A stretch of 64,000 nucleotides of DNA from assembly GCF_017654605.1 (NCBI RefSeq), contig NZ_CP072113.1:1488001-1552000 (forward strand), written 5' to 3'. The translations under genes were made by a program, and so were the position numbers. Origin of the DNA: Yimella sp. cx-51. Its GTDB lineage: Bacteria > Actinomycetota > Actinomycetes > Actinomycetales > Dermatophilaceae. Numbering within the stretch: the first letter of the stretch is position 1; each line of letters begins with the position of its first letter. A model generated the notes under the pieces. That model searched no databases and was not told the origin of the DNA. It saw only the letters and a program-made list of their open reading frames with translations. Shown one piece after another: positions 1 to 12,362 of the stretch.

Positions 1-1882
1 CACGGGCCTGAACGCCCTTGTCGGCCAGAGCCTTTCGCGCTTCGAGAGCCACGGAGACCTCGGAGCCACTGGCGATCAGGATGACGTCCGGAGTGCCTTC
101 GGTGTCGGCGAGCACGTACGCGCCCTTGGCGACATTGTCGGGCGAGGCGTACTCGGAACGATCGATGATCGGCAACGCCTGGCGCGACAGGACCAGACCG
201 GCGGGGTTGTCGGTGTTCTCCAGGATCGTGCGCCACGCCGCAGCGGTCTCGTTGGCGTCGGAGGGGCGCACGACGTCGAGCATCGGGATCGCCCGGAGCG
301 CCGCGAGGTGCTCGATCGGCTGGTGCGTGGGGCCGTCCTCACCCAAGCCCACGGAGTCGTGGGTCCAGACGAAGGTGACCGGGATGTTCTGCAGGGCGGC
401 CAGGCGGACGGCCGCGCGCATGTAGTCGGAGAACACCAGGAAGGTGCCGCCGTACGGGCGGGTGAGGCCTTCCAGGGCAATTCCGTTGAGCGCCAGACCC
501 ATCGCGAACTCACGTACACCGAAGTGCAGGGTGCGGCCGTACGGCCCGCCCTTCCACTCCGCGGTCTGGCGATCGCTCGGGATGAACGAGGGCTGGCCAC
601 CCATCGTGGTGTTGTTCGACTCCGCGAGGTCGGCCGAGCCGCCCCAGAGTTCGGGCATGACGTCGGCCAGCGCGGTCAGCACCTTGCCCGATGCGGCCCG
701 GGTGGCGATGCCCTTCTCGTCGGCGTCGAAGGTGGGGAAGGCGTCGGCGAAGCCCTCCGGCAGTTCGCGCGCGACGAGGCGGTCGAGCAGTTTCGCAGCA
801 TCGGCGTTCGCCGAACGCCAGGCCTCGTACGACGTGTTCCACTCGGCGCGGGCCTCCTTGCCGCGCTTGACGACCTCGCGAGCGTGGTTGATCACCGCGT
901 CGCTGACCTCGAAGGTCTTGCGTCCGTCGAAGCCGAGCAGCTTCTTCAGGCCGGTGATCTCCTCCTCGCCCAGTGCCGAGCCGTGCGACTTGCCGGTGCC
1001 CTGCTTGGTGGGGGCAGGCCAGGCGATCACGGTGCGCAGGATGATCAGGCTGGGCTTGGTGGTCTCGGTCTTGGCCTTCAGCACCGCGGCGTGGAGTGCG
1101 TCGACGTCCTCGACGTAGTCGGGGTCGGTGGTGCCGTGCTTGCGGCGCCAGGGCACCTCGATGACTTCCCAGCCGTAGGACTCGTAACGGCCCTTGACGT
1201 CCTCGCTGAACGACACGTCGGTGTCGTCCTCGATCGAGATCTGGTTCTGGTCGTAGATCGCGATGAGGTTGCCGAGGTTCTGCGTGCCGGCCAGCGAACT
1301 GGCCTCGCCGCTGACACCTTCCATGAGGCAGCCGTCACCGGCGATCACGTAGATGAAGTGATCGAAGGGGCTGGTGCCGGGGGCCGCGTCGGGGTCGAGC
1401 ATGCCGCGCTGACGGCGCTGGGCCATCGCCATACCGACGGCGGAGGCGAAGCCCGAGCCGAGCGGTCCGGTGGTGATCTCCACACCGGTGGTGTGGGTGA
1501 CCTCCGGGTGCCCGGGGGTGGCCGACTCCCAGGTGCGCAGGGCCTCCAGGTCAGGCAGTTCGAGTCCGTAGCCGGAGAAGTAGAGCTGGATGTACTGGGT
1601 CAGGCTCGAGTGCCCGGCCGACAGCACGAAGCGATCGCGACCGATCCAGTGCGGATCGGAGGGGTCGTGCCGCATGACGTTCTGGTACAGCAGGTACGCA
1701 GCCGGCGCGAGGCTGATCGCCGTGCCGGGGTGGCCGTTGCCGGTCTTCTGCACGGCATCGGCAGCCAACAACCGAGCGGTGTCGACAGCGCGGATGTCGA
1801 GGTCGCTCCACCCGACGGTCTCGGCCTTCGGCAGGGTCAGGCTCTCGTCGCGTCCGGCGATGGGGGAGGCGTCCGTGCTCAC
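1..1882 (-). CDS. tkt: Transketolase (C-terminus cut by window edge)
   Basis: Cytosolic thiamine-diphosphate enzyme moving two-carbon units between sugar phosphates in the non-oxidative pentose phosphate pathway. About 627 codons are visible of a family length near 700, so the last ~70 residues lie outside the window. The N-terminal half shows the KTGNGHPG motif, the TTGPLGSG segment and the ThDP/Mg motif GDGCLMEG; the pyrimidine-binding half contains THDSVGLGEDGPTHQP. The GTG start (1880-1882 on the complement) has AAGGAG about 9 nt upstream. It is divergent from ctaB across ~190 bp holding candidate -10 boxes on both strands (TAGGCT for tkt, TAGACT for ctaB). The same neighbourhood with ctaB/ctaA/suf is common in actinobacteria. 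Large ORFs on the opposite strand are GC-bias shadows. Confidence 0.96.
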   Translation of the reverse strand, partial: MSTDASPIAGRDESLTLPKAETVGWSDLDIRAVDTARLLAADAVQKTGNGHPGTAISLAPAAYLLYQNVMRHDPSDPHWIGRDRFVLSAGHSSLTQYIQLYFSGYGLELPDLEALRTWESATPGHPEVTHTTGVEITTGPLGSGFASAVGMAMAQRRQRGMLDPDAAPGTSPFDHFIYVIAGDGCLMEGVSGEASSLAGTQNLGNLIAIYDQNQISIEDDTDVSFSEDVKGRYESYGWEVIEVPWRRKHGTTDPDYVEDVDALHAAVLKAKTETTKPSLIILRTVIAWPAPTKQGTGKSHGSALGEEEITGLKKLLGFDGRKTFEVSDAVINHAREVVKRGKEARAEWNTSYEAWRSANADAAKLLDRLVARELPEGFADAFPTFDADEKGIATRAASGKVLTALADVMPELWGGSADLAESNNTTMGGQPSFIPSDRQTAEWKGGPYGRTLHFGVREFAMGLALNGIALEGLTRPYGGTFLVFSDYMRAAVRLAALQNIPVTFVWTHDSVGLGEDGPTHQPIEHLAALRAIPMLDVVRPSDANETAAAWRTILENTDNPAGLVLSRQALPIIDRSEYASPDNVAKGAYVLADTEGTPDVILIASGSEVSVALEARKALADKGVQAR

Positions 1883-2074
1883 GTGTGGTGGCTCCTTCGT
1901 GCTGGGTGCATGCATTCCATGTCGAGCCTAGTCCTGCAAACCGCCGATGTGTTGAGCGCGTCCAGCCGCCGTTCGGGGAGCAGATAGACTCTTGGCGGCG
2001 TTGCACCACGCAACCCGGCTGCAGGGCAAGTTCCCGCGCGTGAACCGATGTGAAATCTCACGAGAAGGATGACG

Positions 2075-3040
2075 GTGACCACGATCGAGCCTCGTACGTC
2101 TGACCGTACCGATGACCTTCGATCCACCGACCGCTCGCTGCGCACCGTGATCGGCAACTACGTCGCGCTCACCAAACCCCGCATCATCGAACTCCTGCTT
2201 GTCACGACCTTCCCGGTGATGTTCCTCGCCGAACGCGGCATCCCCAACGTGTGGTTGATTCTCGCCACGCTCATCGGTGGTTCGCTGTCGGCCGGCTCGG
2301 CCAATGCCTTCAACTGTTACCTCGACCGCGACATCGACAAGTTGATGCACCGCACCGAGGGGCGCCCGCTGGTCACCGGCGCGATCAGCCCGCGCAACGC
2401 GTTGATCTTCGCCAGTGTGCTCGGTGTCGTGTCGACGCTGTGGCTCGGCTTCCTGGTCAACTGGCTCTCGGCCGCCCTGTCGGTCGGTGCGCTCCTGCTC
2501 TACGTCGTCTTCTACACGATGCTGCTCAAGCGCCGCACCTCCCAGAACATCGTCTGGGGCGGCGTCGCGGGCTGCATGCCCGTGCTGATCGGCTGGTCGA
2601 GCGTGACCAACTCGATGTCCTGGGCAGCGGTGGTGCTCTTCCTGGTCGTCTTCTTCTGGACGCCCCCGCACTACTGGCCGCTGTCGATGCGCTTCAAGGA
2701 CGACTACGCCAATGCGGGTGTGCCGATGCTGCCGGTGGTCGCACGCGACACCGCTGTCGCCCGCCAGATCGTCATCTATTCCTGGGTGACCGTGCTGCTC
2801 ACACTGGCCCTGGTGCCGGTGGCTCCGATGGGCTGGATCTACACCGTTCTGGCCGTGCTGTCGGGTGGGTTGTTCCTCTTCGAGGCGCACAAGCTGCAGG
2901 TCCGCGCGAAGCAGGGCGTGTCGTACGCCGTGCTGAAGCCGATGCGGCTCTTCCACTATTCGATCAGCTATCTGACGCTGGTCTTCCTCGGTGTCGCCAT
3001 CGACCCGCTGCTCTACTTCGCGTTGCCCGGCCTGAGCTGA
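2075..3040 (+). CDS. ctaB: Protoheme IX farnesyltransferase (heme O synthase)
   Basis: Integral membrane UbiA-family prenyltransferase that attaches farnesyl to haem B, giving haem O for cytochrome oxidase. It carries the family signature [20 protein letters not shown] and the second Asp-rich motif ([12 protein letters not shown]), with a series of hydrophobic membrane segments over ~321 residues, the usual length. Start choice: an ATG at 2069 directly abuts the GAAGG Shine-Dalgarno, which leaves no spacer; the in-frame GTG at 2075 is 6 nt from it and is preferred. It converges with ctaA, the next enzyme of haem A synthesis, ending 36 bp from it, and is divergent from tkt. Confidence 0.95.
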   Translation: MTTIEPRTSDRTDDLRSTDRSLRTVIGNYVALTKPRIIELLLVTTFPVMFLAERGIPNVWLILATLIGGSLSAGSANAFNCYLDRDIDKLMHRTEGRPLVTGAISPRNALIFASVLGVVSTLWLGFLVNWLSAALSVGALLLYVVFYTMLLKRRTSQNIVWGGVAGCMPVLIGWSSVTNSMSWAAVVLFLVVFFWTPPHYWPLSMRFKDDYANAGVPMLPVVARDTAVARQIVIYSWVTVLLTLALVPVAPMGWIYTVLAVLSGGLFLFEAHKLQVRAKQGVSYAVLKPMRLFHYSISYLTLVFLGVAIDPLLYFALPGLS

Positions 3041-3076
3041 CGGCGCCCGCGAGCGGCCCCGCCCCGGTGGTGCTGG

Positions 3077-4042
3077 TCAGACGTCCTCGCGTACCCGCAG
3101 CGACAGCACCGCCCAGGTCACCGCGACCACGAGCACGGACGCACCCAGCATGTGCAGCAGCACCACCAGCCACGGCAGCCCGGTGAAGTACTGCACGTAG
3201 CCGATGGCTCCCTGCAGCAGGGTGATGACCAGCACGGCGCCCCACGCACGCGGTGCGTTGCTCTCCTTGGCGGTCAACCGCACGGCGACGATCATCGCCA
3301 CGATCAGCCCGATATAGAGCATCACGGCGTCCGCGTGGATCCAGGAGATCGTGCGCGGATCGAGGCCGAGGCGAGCCGGCTCGTCCGCGTCGCCGGAGTG
3401 GGGGCCTGAACCGGTGACCAATGTGCCGAGCACGAGGACGACCCCGGTGAACGCGGCGATGCCCTGACCCAGGCGCAGGATGCCGGGCCGGACGACGGTC
3501 CGGGCCGGAGCATCACCCTCGCGTCCGCGCCACACCAGCCAGGCTGAGGCTGCCACCAGCAGCATCGAGATCATGAAGTGCGCCGCGACGATCGCCGGGT
3601 TGAGCCCGGTGAGCACGGTGATGCCGCCGACGATGGCCTGCAATGCGATGCCACCCAGCACCAACGCGGTGGGCAGGCGAAGGCCCTTGCGGGTCGGGGC
3701 ACCCTTGACGATGCCCACCAGCAGAGCCAGCGCCACGATGCTCAGGACGCCGGTGAGCGTGCGGTTGCCGAACTCGACGTACTTGTGCCACGACTCCTCC
3801 TGGTGCCTGGTCGGGGCGATCGAGTCGGCGGTGCAGCGCGGCCACTCCGGACACCCGAGGCCCGAACCCGTCAGCCGGACGAGTCCACCGGTGACCACGA
3901 TGCCGACCTGGCAGGCGAGGTTGAGCCAGAACAACGTCGTCAACCAGCGAGGAATCGGCCTGCTGGTGAGCGTGGGCAGGAAGCGTCCGGGCCGGTTGTC
4001 CTGGGTGACGGTCGCCGGGTCTGCCATCGATACGTTGCTCAT
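3077..4042 (-). CDS. ctaA: Heme A synthase (COX15/CtaA family)
   Basis: Membrane monooxygenase that converts haem O to haem A for aa3-type cytochrome oxidase. The ~321-residue protein has the CtaA pattern of paired four-helix bundles with conserved histidines (for example VAAHFMISMLL, WIHADAVMLYIGL and VLLHMLGASVLV) and the loop CPEWPRC, which carries the cysteine pair of type-1 actinobacterial CtaA. The ATG at 4042 is chosen because the membrane protein begins shortly after; a second Met lies 5 residues in. It follows the ABC permease by 67 bp on the same strand. That gap is unusually AT-rich and has a TATACA -10-like box (4062-4067), so it may have its own promoter. Confidence 0.94.
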   Translation of the reverse strand: MSNVSMADPATVTQDNRPGRFLPTLTSRPIPRWLTTLFWLNLACQVGIVVTGGLVRLTGSGLGCPEWPRCTADSIAPTRHQEESWHKYVEFGNRTLTGVLSIVALALLVGIVKGAPTRKGLRLPTALVLGGIALQAIVGGITVLTGLNPAIVAAHFMISMLLVAASAWLVWRGREGDAPARTVVRPGILRLGQGIAAFTGVVLVLGTLVTGSGPHSGDADEPARLGLDPRTISWIHADAVMLYIGLIVAMIVAVRLTAKESNAPRAWGAVLVITLLQGAIGYVQYFTGLPWLVVLLHMLGASVLVVAVTWAVLSLRVREDV

Positions 4043-4109
4043 CTGGTTCTCAGTCTCTTCTTGTATATCTGTCTGTCTGCGGTCGATGACGTGCGCGCGG
4101 TCGCGTGGG

Positions 4110-4846
4110 TCAGTCGCTCCAGTCGAAGGTGCGCATGGTGAGCGCGGTGGCCACGGCCCCCCAGCCGATGAGGACGGCGAGCGGAAGGAGGGCGTCCGTG
4201 GCCGACCCTCCCAGTGCCGAGCGCAGTCCGTCGCCCAACGCACCGGAAGGCAGCCAGTGCACGACCTGGCCGATGACGTCAGGCAGTTGGTCGGACGGCA
4301 GCAGCAACCCGCCGAGGCCAGCGACCAGCACCCAGACCAGATTGGCCAGGGCCAGCACACCTTCGGCCCGCAGCGCACCCGCCAGCAGCAGCGCCAGCGC
4401 CACCCACGCCCAGGTGCCGGCGATCATCAGGGCGAGCGCGAGCGGCAGCCCCGACCAGTGCGGACGCCAACCCATCGCCAACGCCACGCCGCCCAGCACG
4501 ACGGTCTGCAACGCGACGACGGTCAGCACACCGAATGCCTTGCCCCACAACAGTCCTGATCGGCCGAGGGGAGTGGTGCCGAGGTAGCGCAGCACCCCGT
4601 AACGGCGGTCGAAACCGGTCGCGATCGCCTGTCCGGTGAACGCCGTCGAGACGACGGCCAGTGCCAACACGCCAGGGGTCACGATGTCGATGCGGCGTCC
4701 GACGCCGAGCGACGGCACGCTGGTCATGGCGAGCCCGACGAGCGCGAGCAACGGCAGCACCAACGACACGAGCAACTGCTCGCCGTTCGCCAAGAGGTTG
4801 CGGCTCTCGTAACCGGCCTGGGCGCGAACGCGGGCAGCGTTGGTGG

Positions 4847-4850
<4 letters not shown>
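4110..4850 (-). CDS. ABC-2 type transporter permease
   Basis: Membrane half of a two-gene ABC exporter. The 246-residue protein is strongly hydrophobic with about six predicted membrane spans, as in ABC-2/DrrB-like permeases. Its ATG overlaps the stop of the upstream ATPase gene by 4 bp (ATGA, 4847-4850), so the two are translationally coupled. Substrate cannot be read from sequence. Position between sufR and ctaA is conserved in many actinobacteria, which suggests a link to haem or cytochrome assembly, but this is inference only. Confidence 0.88.
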
Positions 4851-5563
<713 letters not shown>

Positions 5564-5662
5564 AACAGGTGAGTCTAGGTCGCGGGGCCGTATGCCCCTG
5601 ACCGGGCTGTCGTGGTGCAGCGGAGGGCATGCCCGACCGCCGCGCTACGTACGAGGCGACAC

Positions 5663-5707
5663 TTAGGTTTACCTGGCTTGGGACGCCACTGTGAATAAGG
5701 ACATACT
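5663..5707 (+). promoter_or_regulatory. Promoter region of sufR-suf operon
   Basis: An AT-richer island in the 150-bp gap between the ABC ATPase and sufR. It has TTGGGA (5678-5683), an 18-bp spacer and CATACT (5702-5707), which ends 6 nt before the GTG of sufR, so the transcript may be leaderless; a TAAGGA 12 nt upstream is a distant Shine-Dalgarno alternative. Immediately upstream is an AGGT-TT-ACCT inverted repeat (5665-5674), a possible regulator site. SufR autoregulation is known in other bacteria; the site itself is my inference. Confidence 0.45.
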
Positions 5708-5713
5708 GGTGTT

Positions 5714-6439
5714 GTGTTTATCGCTGATCGCGTTGTGCCTCGGGCCGACCGTGCCGAATCCGGCACGCGTCGTCGAGTGCTCACGCTGATCAGCCAGGAC
5801 GGCCCCATCACCGCTGCGCAACTCGCTGATGCGGTGGGCCTGACCGCCGCGGGTGTCCGGCGCCATCTCGACCTATTGGTCGAAGAAGGCGCGGTCGAAG
5901 AACGCGAACACGTGCTCACCGGCGCCCGTAAGCGCGGTCGTCCGGCGCGTGCTTACGTGCTCACCGAAGTCGGTCACAAGGCGCTGCGCGGCGACTACGA
6001 CGAACTCGCCACCTCGGTATTGCGTTTCCTGCGCGACCACCAGGGTGAGGACGCCGTAGCAGCCTTCGCCCGCGACCGCGCACGCGACCTCGCGGCCCGG
6101 ATCGCGCCGGCGGTCAAGAAGGTCGGCGACGACCCCGAGGCCCGCAGCCAGGCGCTGGCGCAGGCGCTGCAGGACGAGGGTTACGCAGCGTCCTCGCGGC
6201 CGGTCGGGAAGGGGACACCGCTGGCGGGCGTTCAACTGTGTCAGGGGCATTGTCCTGTGCAGCACGTCGCCGCCGAGTTCCCGCAGTTCTGCGAGGCCGA
6301 GGCCGAGGTCTTCTCCGAACTGCTCGGCGCACACGTCCAACGGTTGGCCTCGCTGGCCCACGGTGATCACGTCTGCACCACGTTCATACCCATCCAACAA
6401 CTTGCCCAATCCCCAGAGAAGAGAAGGGATCCGCGATGA
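5714..6439 (+). CDS. sufR: SufR-type iron-sulfur-sensing transcriptional regulator
   Basis: Winged-helix regulator expected to repress the suf operon when it carries an Fe-S cluster. The N-terminal DNA-binding domain covers residues ~18-90 (recognition region [13 protein letters not shown], wing with [10 protein letters not shown]). The C-terminal cluster-binding part has cysteines 176, 180, 193 and 221 in the arrangement LCQGHC-x12-C-x27-C seen in SufR proteins. GTG start at 5714. The stop overlaps the sufB start by 4 bp (6436-6439), so regulator and first assembly gene are coupled. The tail after Cys221 is short. Confidence 0.92.
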   Translation: MFIADRVVPRADRAESGTRRRVLTLISQDGPITAAQLADAVGLTAAGVRRHLDLLVEEGAVEEREHVLTGARKRGRPARAYVLTEVGHKALRGDYDELATSVLRFLRDHQGEDAVAAFARDRARDLAARIAPAVKKVGDDPEARSQALAQALQDEGYAASSRPVGKGTPLAGVQLCQGHCPVQHVAAEFPQFCEAEAEVFSELLGAHVQRLASLAHGDHVCTTFIPIQQLAQSPEKRRDPR

Positions 6440-7854
6440 GCACCATCGAAGAGCTCAACCCGGGACTGAAGGACATCGGCCGTTACGAGTACGGCTGGGC
6501 CGACAGTGACACTGCGGGCGAGACCGCACGTCGCGGTCTGTCCGACGAGGTCGTCATCGACATCTCAGACCGTAAGGACGAGCCGGCCTGGATGAAGGAG
6601 CGCCGTCTGAAGGCGCTGAAGTTGTTCGACAAGAAGCCCATGCCGCAGTGGGGCAGCGACCTCACCGGCATCGACTTCCAGAACATCAAGTACTTCGTGA
6701 AGTCCACCGAGAAGCAGGCGACCTCCTGGGAAGACCTGCCCGAGGACATCAAGAACACCTACGACCGTCTCGGCATCCCCGAGGCCGAGAAGCAGCGCCT
6801 CGTCGCTGGTGTCGCGGCTCAGTACGAGTCGGAGGTCGTCTACCACCAGATCCGTGAAGACCTGGAGGAGAAGGGCGTCATCTTCGTCGACACCGACTCC
6901 GGTCTGCGTGAGCACGAGGAACTCTTCAAGGAGTACTTCGGTTCGGTGATCCCCAGCGGTGACAACAAGTTCGCCGCGCTGAACACCGCCGTGTGGTCGG
7001 GTGGCTCGTTCATCTACGTGCCGCCGGGCGTCCACGTCGACATCCCGTTGCAGGCCTACTTCCGCATCAACACCGAGAACATGGGTCAGTTCGAGCGGAC
7101 GCTGATCATCGCCGACGAGGGCTCCTATGTTCACTATGTCGAGGGCTGCACCGCGCCGATCTACAAGTCCGACTCGCTGCACTCCGCAGTGGTCGAGATC
7201 ATCGTGAAGAAGAACGCCCGCGTGCGGTACACGACGATCCAGAACTGGTCGAACAACGTGTACAACCTCGTCACCAAGCGCGCCACCTGCGCCGAGGGAG
7301 CCACCATGGAGTGGATCGACGGCAACATCGGTTCGAAGGTCACCATGAAGTACCCGGCCGTGTTCCTGATGGGCGAGCACGCCAAGGGCGAGACCCTCTC
7401 GATCGCGTTCGCGGGCGAAGGGCAGCACCAGGACGCCGGCGCCAAGATGGTGCACGCCGCTCCGCACACCTCCTCCACGATCGTCTCCAAGTCGGTCGCG
7501 CGTGGCGGTGGCCGCACCTCCTACCGCGGTCTGGTGCAGGTGCTGGAAGGCGCCGAGCACTCCAAGAGCAGCGTCGTGTGTGACGCCCTGCTGGTCGACC
7601 AGATCAGCCGCAGCGACACCTACCCCTACGTCGACGTCCGCGAGGACGACGTGCAGATGGGTCACGAGGCAACGGTCTCCAAGGTGAGCGAGGACCAGCT
7701 GTTCTACCTGCGTTCGCGCGGACTCTCGGAAGAGGAGGCCATGGCGATGATCGTCCGCGGCTTCGTCGAGCCGATCGCGCGCGAACTGCCGATGGAGTAC
7801 GCGCTCGAGCTCAACCGCCTGATCGAACTGCAGATGGAAGGCGCGGTCGGCTGA
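6436..7854 (+). CDS. sufB: Fe-S cluster assembly scaffold SufB
   Basis: Core subunit of the SufBCD scaffold on which Fe-S clusters are built in the cytosol. 472 residues, matching the family, with no sign of an intein. It contains the conserved segments [31 protein letters not shown] (conserved Cys), [20 protein letters not shown] and the C-terminal ARGIPEEEA-like [17 protein letters not shown]. It starts within the sufR stop and has AGAGAAGAGAAGGGA just upstream as ribosome site. First structural gene of the operon; sufD follows after 52 bp. Confidence 0.97.
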   Translation: MSTIEELNPGLKDIGRYEYGWADSDTAGETARRGLSDEVVIDISDRKDEPAWMKERRLKALKLFDKKPMPQWGSDLTGIDFQNIKYFVKSTEKQATSWEDLPEDIKNTYDRLGIPEAEKQRLVAGVAAQYESEVVYHQIREDLEEKGVIFVDTDSGLREHEELFKEYFGSVIPSGDNKFAALNTAVWSGGSFIYVPPGVHVDIPLQAYFRINTENMGQFERTLIIADEGSYVHYVEGCTAPIYKSDSLHSAVVEIIVKKNARVRYTTIQNWSNNVYNLVTKRATCAEGATMEWIDGNIGSKVTMKYPAVFLMGEHAKGETLSIAFAGEGQHQDAGAKMVHAAPHTSSTIVSKSVARGGGRTSYRGLVQVLEGAEHSKSSVVCDALLVDQISRSDTYPYVDVREDDVQMGHEATVSKVSEDQLFYLRSRGLSEEEAMAMIVRGFVEPIARELPMEYALELNRLIELQMEGAVG

Positions 7855-7906
7855 TTCGTCCACTGCGACGACCAGCTGACAGCCCAGAGGAAGGAACAAC
7901 AGACGC

Positions 7907-9091
7907 ATGACGCTCATCACTCCCGAGCGCAACCAGGCCGCGGGTCACGTCGACCCGGCCGCCGCCTTCATTCCCGACCAGTCGCGCGCCGAGCGCAAGA
8001 TGTCTTTCGACGTCGCCGACTTCCCGGTGCCCCACGGCCGGGAGGAGGAATGGCGGTTCACCCCCGTCGACAAGCTCACCGCGCTGCTGTCGGACAAGCC
8101 GTCGGACGACGGTGCGCTCGAGTTGACGGTCAAGGCTCCCGAGCAGGTCGAGGTCGGTTCGCTGGCCGTCGGCCAGGCGCCGCGGGGCACCGTGCTGACG
8201 CCTGCCGACCGCGCTGCCGTGGTGGCTTCGGCCAACACCGCTGACGCGACCCACGTGAAGATCGCGGCCAACGCCGAACTCGCCGAGCCGGTGCGAATCA
8301 CCCTGCACGGCAATGGTGCCGGGCGTCGTGTCAACGGTCACCTGGTCGTCGAGACCGGCACCCACAGCAAGGGTGTCGTGCTGATCGAGCACACCGGCAG
8401 TGCCGACACAGTCGCCAACGTCGAGATCGTGGTGGGTGATGGTGCGCAGCTGACCGTCGTGACGATCCAGCGCTGGGACGACGACGCCAACCACCTCGGT
8501 CAGACCGACGCGCTCGTGGGTCGCGACGCCACGTACAAGCACATCGCGGTCACCCTCGGTGGCTCCGTGGTGCGCCTCAACTCAAACGTCAAGTACGCCG
8601 GTCCCGGTGGCGACGCCACCATGCTCGGTGTCTACTTCGCCGACGCCGGTCAGCACCTCGAGCACCGCTCGTTCGTCGACCACAACGCTCCCCGGTGCCA
8701 GTCGCTGGTCACCTACAAGGGTGCGCTGCAGGGCGACACCGCCCACACCGTGTGGGTGGGCGATGTGCTGATCCGCGCCGAGGCCGAAGGCATCGAGACC
8801 TACGAGCTCAACCGCAACCTGGTGCTCACCGACGGCGCCCGCGCCGACTCCGTGCCCAACCTGGAGATCGAGACCGGTGAGATCGAAGGAGCCGGCCACG
8901 CCTCCTCGACCGGCCGCTTCGACGACGAGCAGCTGTTCTACCTGCAGGCTCGTGGCATTCCCGAGGAGGAGGCCCGCCGGCTGGTGGTGCGCGGCTTCTT
9001 CGCCGACATCATCGCCAAGATCGGCATCCCCGAGGTCGTCGAGAGCCTCATGGCGGCGATCGAGGACGAACTGGAGGCGACCGGCCAGTGA
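7907..9091 (+). CDS. sufD: Fe-S cluster assembly protein SufD
   Basis: Partner of SufB in the SufBC2D scaffold, needed for iron entry. 394 residues, a right-handed beta-helix family protein with the C-terminal ARGIPEEEARRLVVRGFF motif shared with SufB, and the conserved His/Cys region HRSFVDHNAPRCQSLVTYKG. An AGAGGAAGGA tract lies upstream of the ATG. It overlaps the downstream Rieske gene by 4 bp. Confidence 0.95.
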   Translation: MTLITPERNQAAGHVDPAAAFIPDQSRAERKMSFDVADFPVPHGREEEWRFTPVDKLTALLSDKPSDDGALELTVKAPEQVEVGSLAVGQAPRGTVLTPADRAAVVASANTADATHVKIAANAELAEPVRITLHGNGAGRRVNGHLVVETGTHSKGVVLIEHTGSADTVANVEIVVGDGAQLTVVTIQRWDDDANHLGQTDALVGRDATYKHIAVTLGGSVVRLNSNVKYAGPGGDATMLGVYFADAGQHLEHRSFVDHNAPRCQSLVTYKGALQGDTAHTVWVGDVLIRAEAEGIETYELNRNLVLTDGARADSVPNLEIETGEIEGAGHASSTGRFDDEQLFYLQARGIPEEEARRLVVRGFFADIIAKIGIPEVVESLMAAIEDELEATGQ

Positions 9092-9405
9092 GTGAGTTCG
9101 TCCGCATCTGCTCGCTCGACCAGTTGCCGCAGATGGGAGCGGTGGTCGCCGAGATCGACGGCCGCCGTATCTCCATCGTGCGCGACAGCAAGGGCGAGGT
9201 GCACGCGATCGACGACACCTGCACCCACGCGAACGTGTCGCTGTCCGAGGGAGAGGTGGACGACTGCAGCATCGAGTGCTGGCTGCACGGCTCGCGCTTC
9301 GACCTGCGCACCGGCGAGCCCACCTCCCTTCCCGCCACGGTTCCCGTGGCGGTGCACACCGTGAAGATCGACGGCACCGACGTCCTGGTCGCCGTCACCG
9401 AATGA
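9088..9405 (+). CDS. Rieske-type ferredoxin of the suf operon
   Basis: Small soluble [2Fe-2S] protein of 105 residues. The two Rieske motifs are visible: CTHANVSL (C-x-H) near residue 46 and CWLHGSRFDL (C-x2-H) near residue 66, as in bacterial non-haem dioxygenase ferredoxins. Its 4-bp overlap with sufD and position just before sufC are standard for actinobacterial suf operons, so a role as electron donor or cluster carrier during assembly is likely but not proven. Confidence 0.93.
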   Translation: MSEFVRICSLDQLPQMGAVVAEIDGRRISIVRDSKGEVHAIDDTCTHANVSLSEGEVDDCSIECWLHGSRFDLRTGEPTSLPATVPVAVHTVKIDGTDVLVAVTE

Positions 9406-9430
9406 CTTTTGGAAAGAAGAGAGAACTGAC

Positions 9431-11480
<2,050 letters not shown>

Positions 11481-11481
<1 letters not shown>

Positions 11482-11951
11482 TGGACCTCTACCAGCAGTT
11501 GATCCTCGACCACTCCAAGCAGCCGCAGCACGCGGGTCTGCGGGCGCCGTTCGACGCGCAGACGTACCACGTCAACACCTCGTGCGGTGACGAGATCACC
11601 CTTCGAGTTCACCTCGAGGGTGAGGGTGCGGACGCCCGGGTTGCCGATGTCTCCTACGACTCCATCGGCTGCTCGATCTCGGTGGCTTCGGCGTCGATCC
11701 TGGCCGAGGAGACCATCGGTCACACGGTGGGGGAGAGCCTCGCCACCTACACAGCGATGCGGGCGATGCTCACCAGTCGCGGCCAGGACGCCGGCGACGA
11801 GGAGCTCATCGGCGACGGCGTGGCGCTGGCCGGGGTGTCGAAGTACCCCGCCCGGGTCAAGTGCGCTCTGCTGTCGTGGGCCGCCTACACCGACGCGCTG
11901 GCACGGGCCGGCGCCGACATTTCCACTATTTCTGAAGGAGCGAGCCAATGA
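11481..11951 (+). CDS. sufU: Zn-dependent sulfurtransferase SufU
   Basis: Accepts persulfide sulfur from SufS and passes it to the SufBCD scaffold. 156 residues, IscU fold, with the three cysteines of the zinc site: NTSCGDE, SIGCSIS and VKCALLSW. The Asp two residues after the first Cys is also present. The start follows directly from the sufS stop (TGATG). It overlaps the next gene by 4 bp (11948-11951). Confidence 0.95.
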
Positions 11952-12274
11952 GTGACGTGCAGACCCCACCCAACGTGGCTGACGTCGAGGAGGCGATGCG
12001 TGATGTCGTCGACCCCGAGCTCGGTATCAACGTCGTCGACCTCGGTCTGGTCTACGGCATCACCGTCGACGGCGACAACAACGCCGTCATCGACATGACC
12101 CTCACCTCGGCAGCCTGCCCGTTGACCGACGTGATCGAGGACCAGACCCATTCCGCGCTGGAGGGCCTGGTCAACACCGCCCGGATCAACTGGGTCTGGA
12201 TGCCGCCGTGGGGCCCGGACAAGATCACCGACGACGGCCGCGAGCAGTTGCGGGCGCTCGGTTTCAACGTCTGA
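11948..12274 (+). CDS. sufT: SufT / MIP18-type Fe-S maturation protein
   Basis: DUF59 (MIP18) protein of 108 residues, last gene of the suf operon. It shows the family motifs DPELGINVVDLGLVYGI near the N-terminus and TSAACPLTDVIEDQ with the conserved Cys in the middle. Homologues help deliver clusters to client proteins. Its GAAGGAG Shine-Dalgarno lies in the end of sufU. A strong hairpin follows about 30 bp after the stop. Confidence 0.93.
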   Translation: MSDVQTPPNVADVEEAMRDVVDPELGINVVDLGLVYGITVDGDNNAVIDMTLTSAACPLTDVIEDQTHSALEGLVNTARINWVWMPPWGPDKITDDGREQLRALGFNV

Positions 12275-12305
12275 TCCCTCGATCGAGCACCGACCTCAGA
12301 ACGTA

Positions 12306-12353
12306 ACCAACGAGGCGGGCCACCGGATTCGTCCGGTGGCCCGCCTCATTGGT
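12306..12353. terminator. Bidirectional terminator between sufT and Zn peptidase
   Basis: Perfect 16-bp inverted repeat (12312-12327 with 12332-12347) around a TTCG loop, extended outward by ACCAA/TTGGT with one mismatch. It lies between convergent genes, so it can stop transcription from both sides. No long T-tract, as usual in high-GC actinobacteria. Confidence 0.85.
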
Positions 12354-12362
12354 GGGTTCAGC

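Noticed and set aside
308-1987. 559-codon plus-strand frame across tkt
   Set aside because: Shadow of transketolase, whose motifs are in the minus-strand frame.
5661-5680. IdeR/DtxR iron box before sufR
   Set aside because: Only AGGT-TT-ACCT is present; the spacing between half-sites is too short for the 19-bp consensus.
6565-7932. 455-codon minus-strand frame across sufB
   Set aside because: Shadow of sufB; Val/Asp/His-rich translation with no domain.
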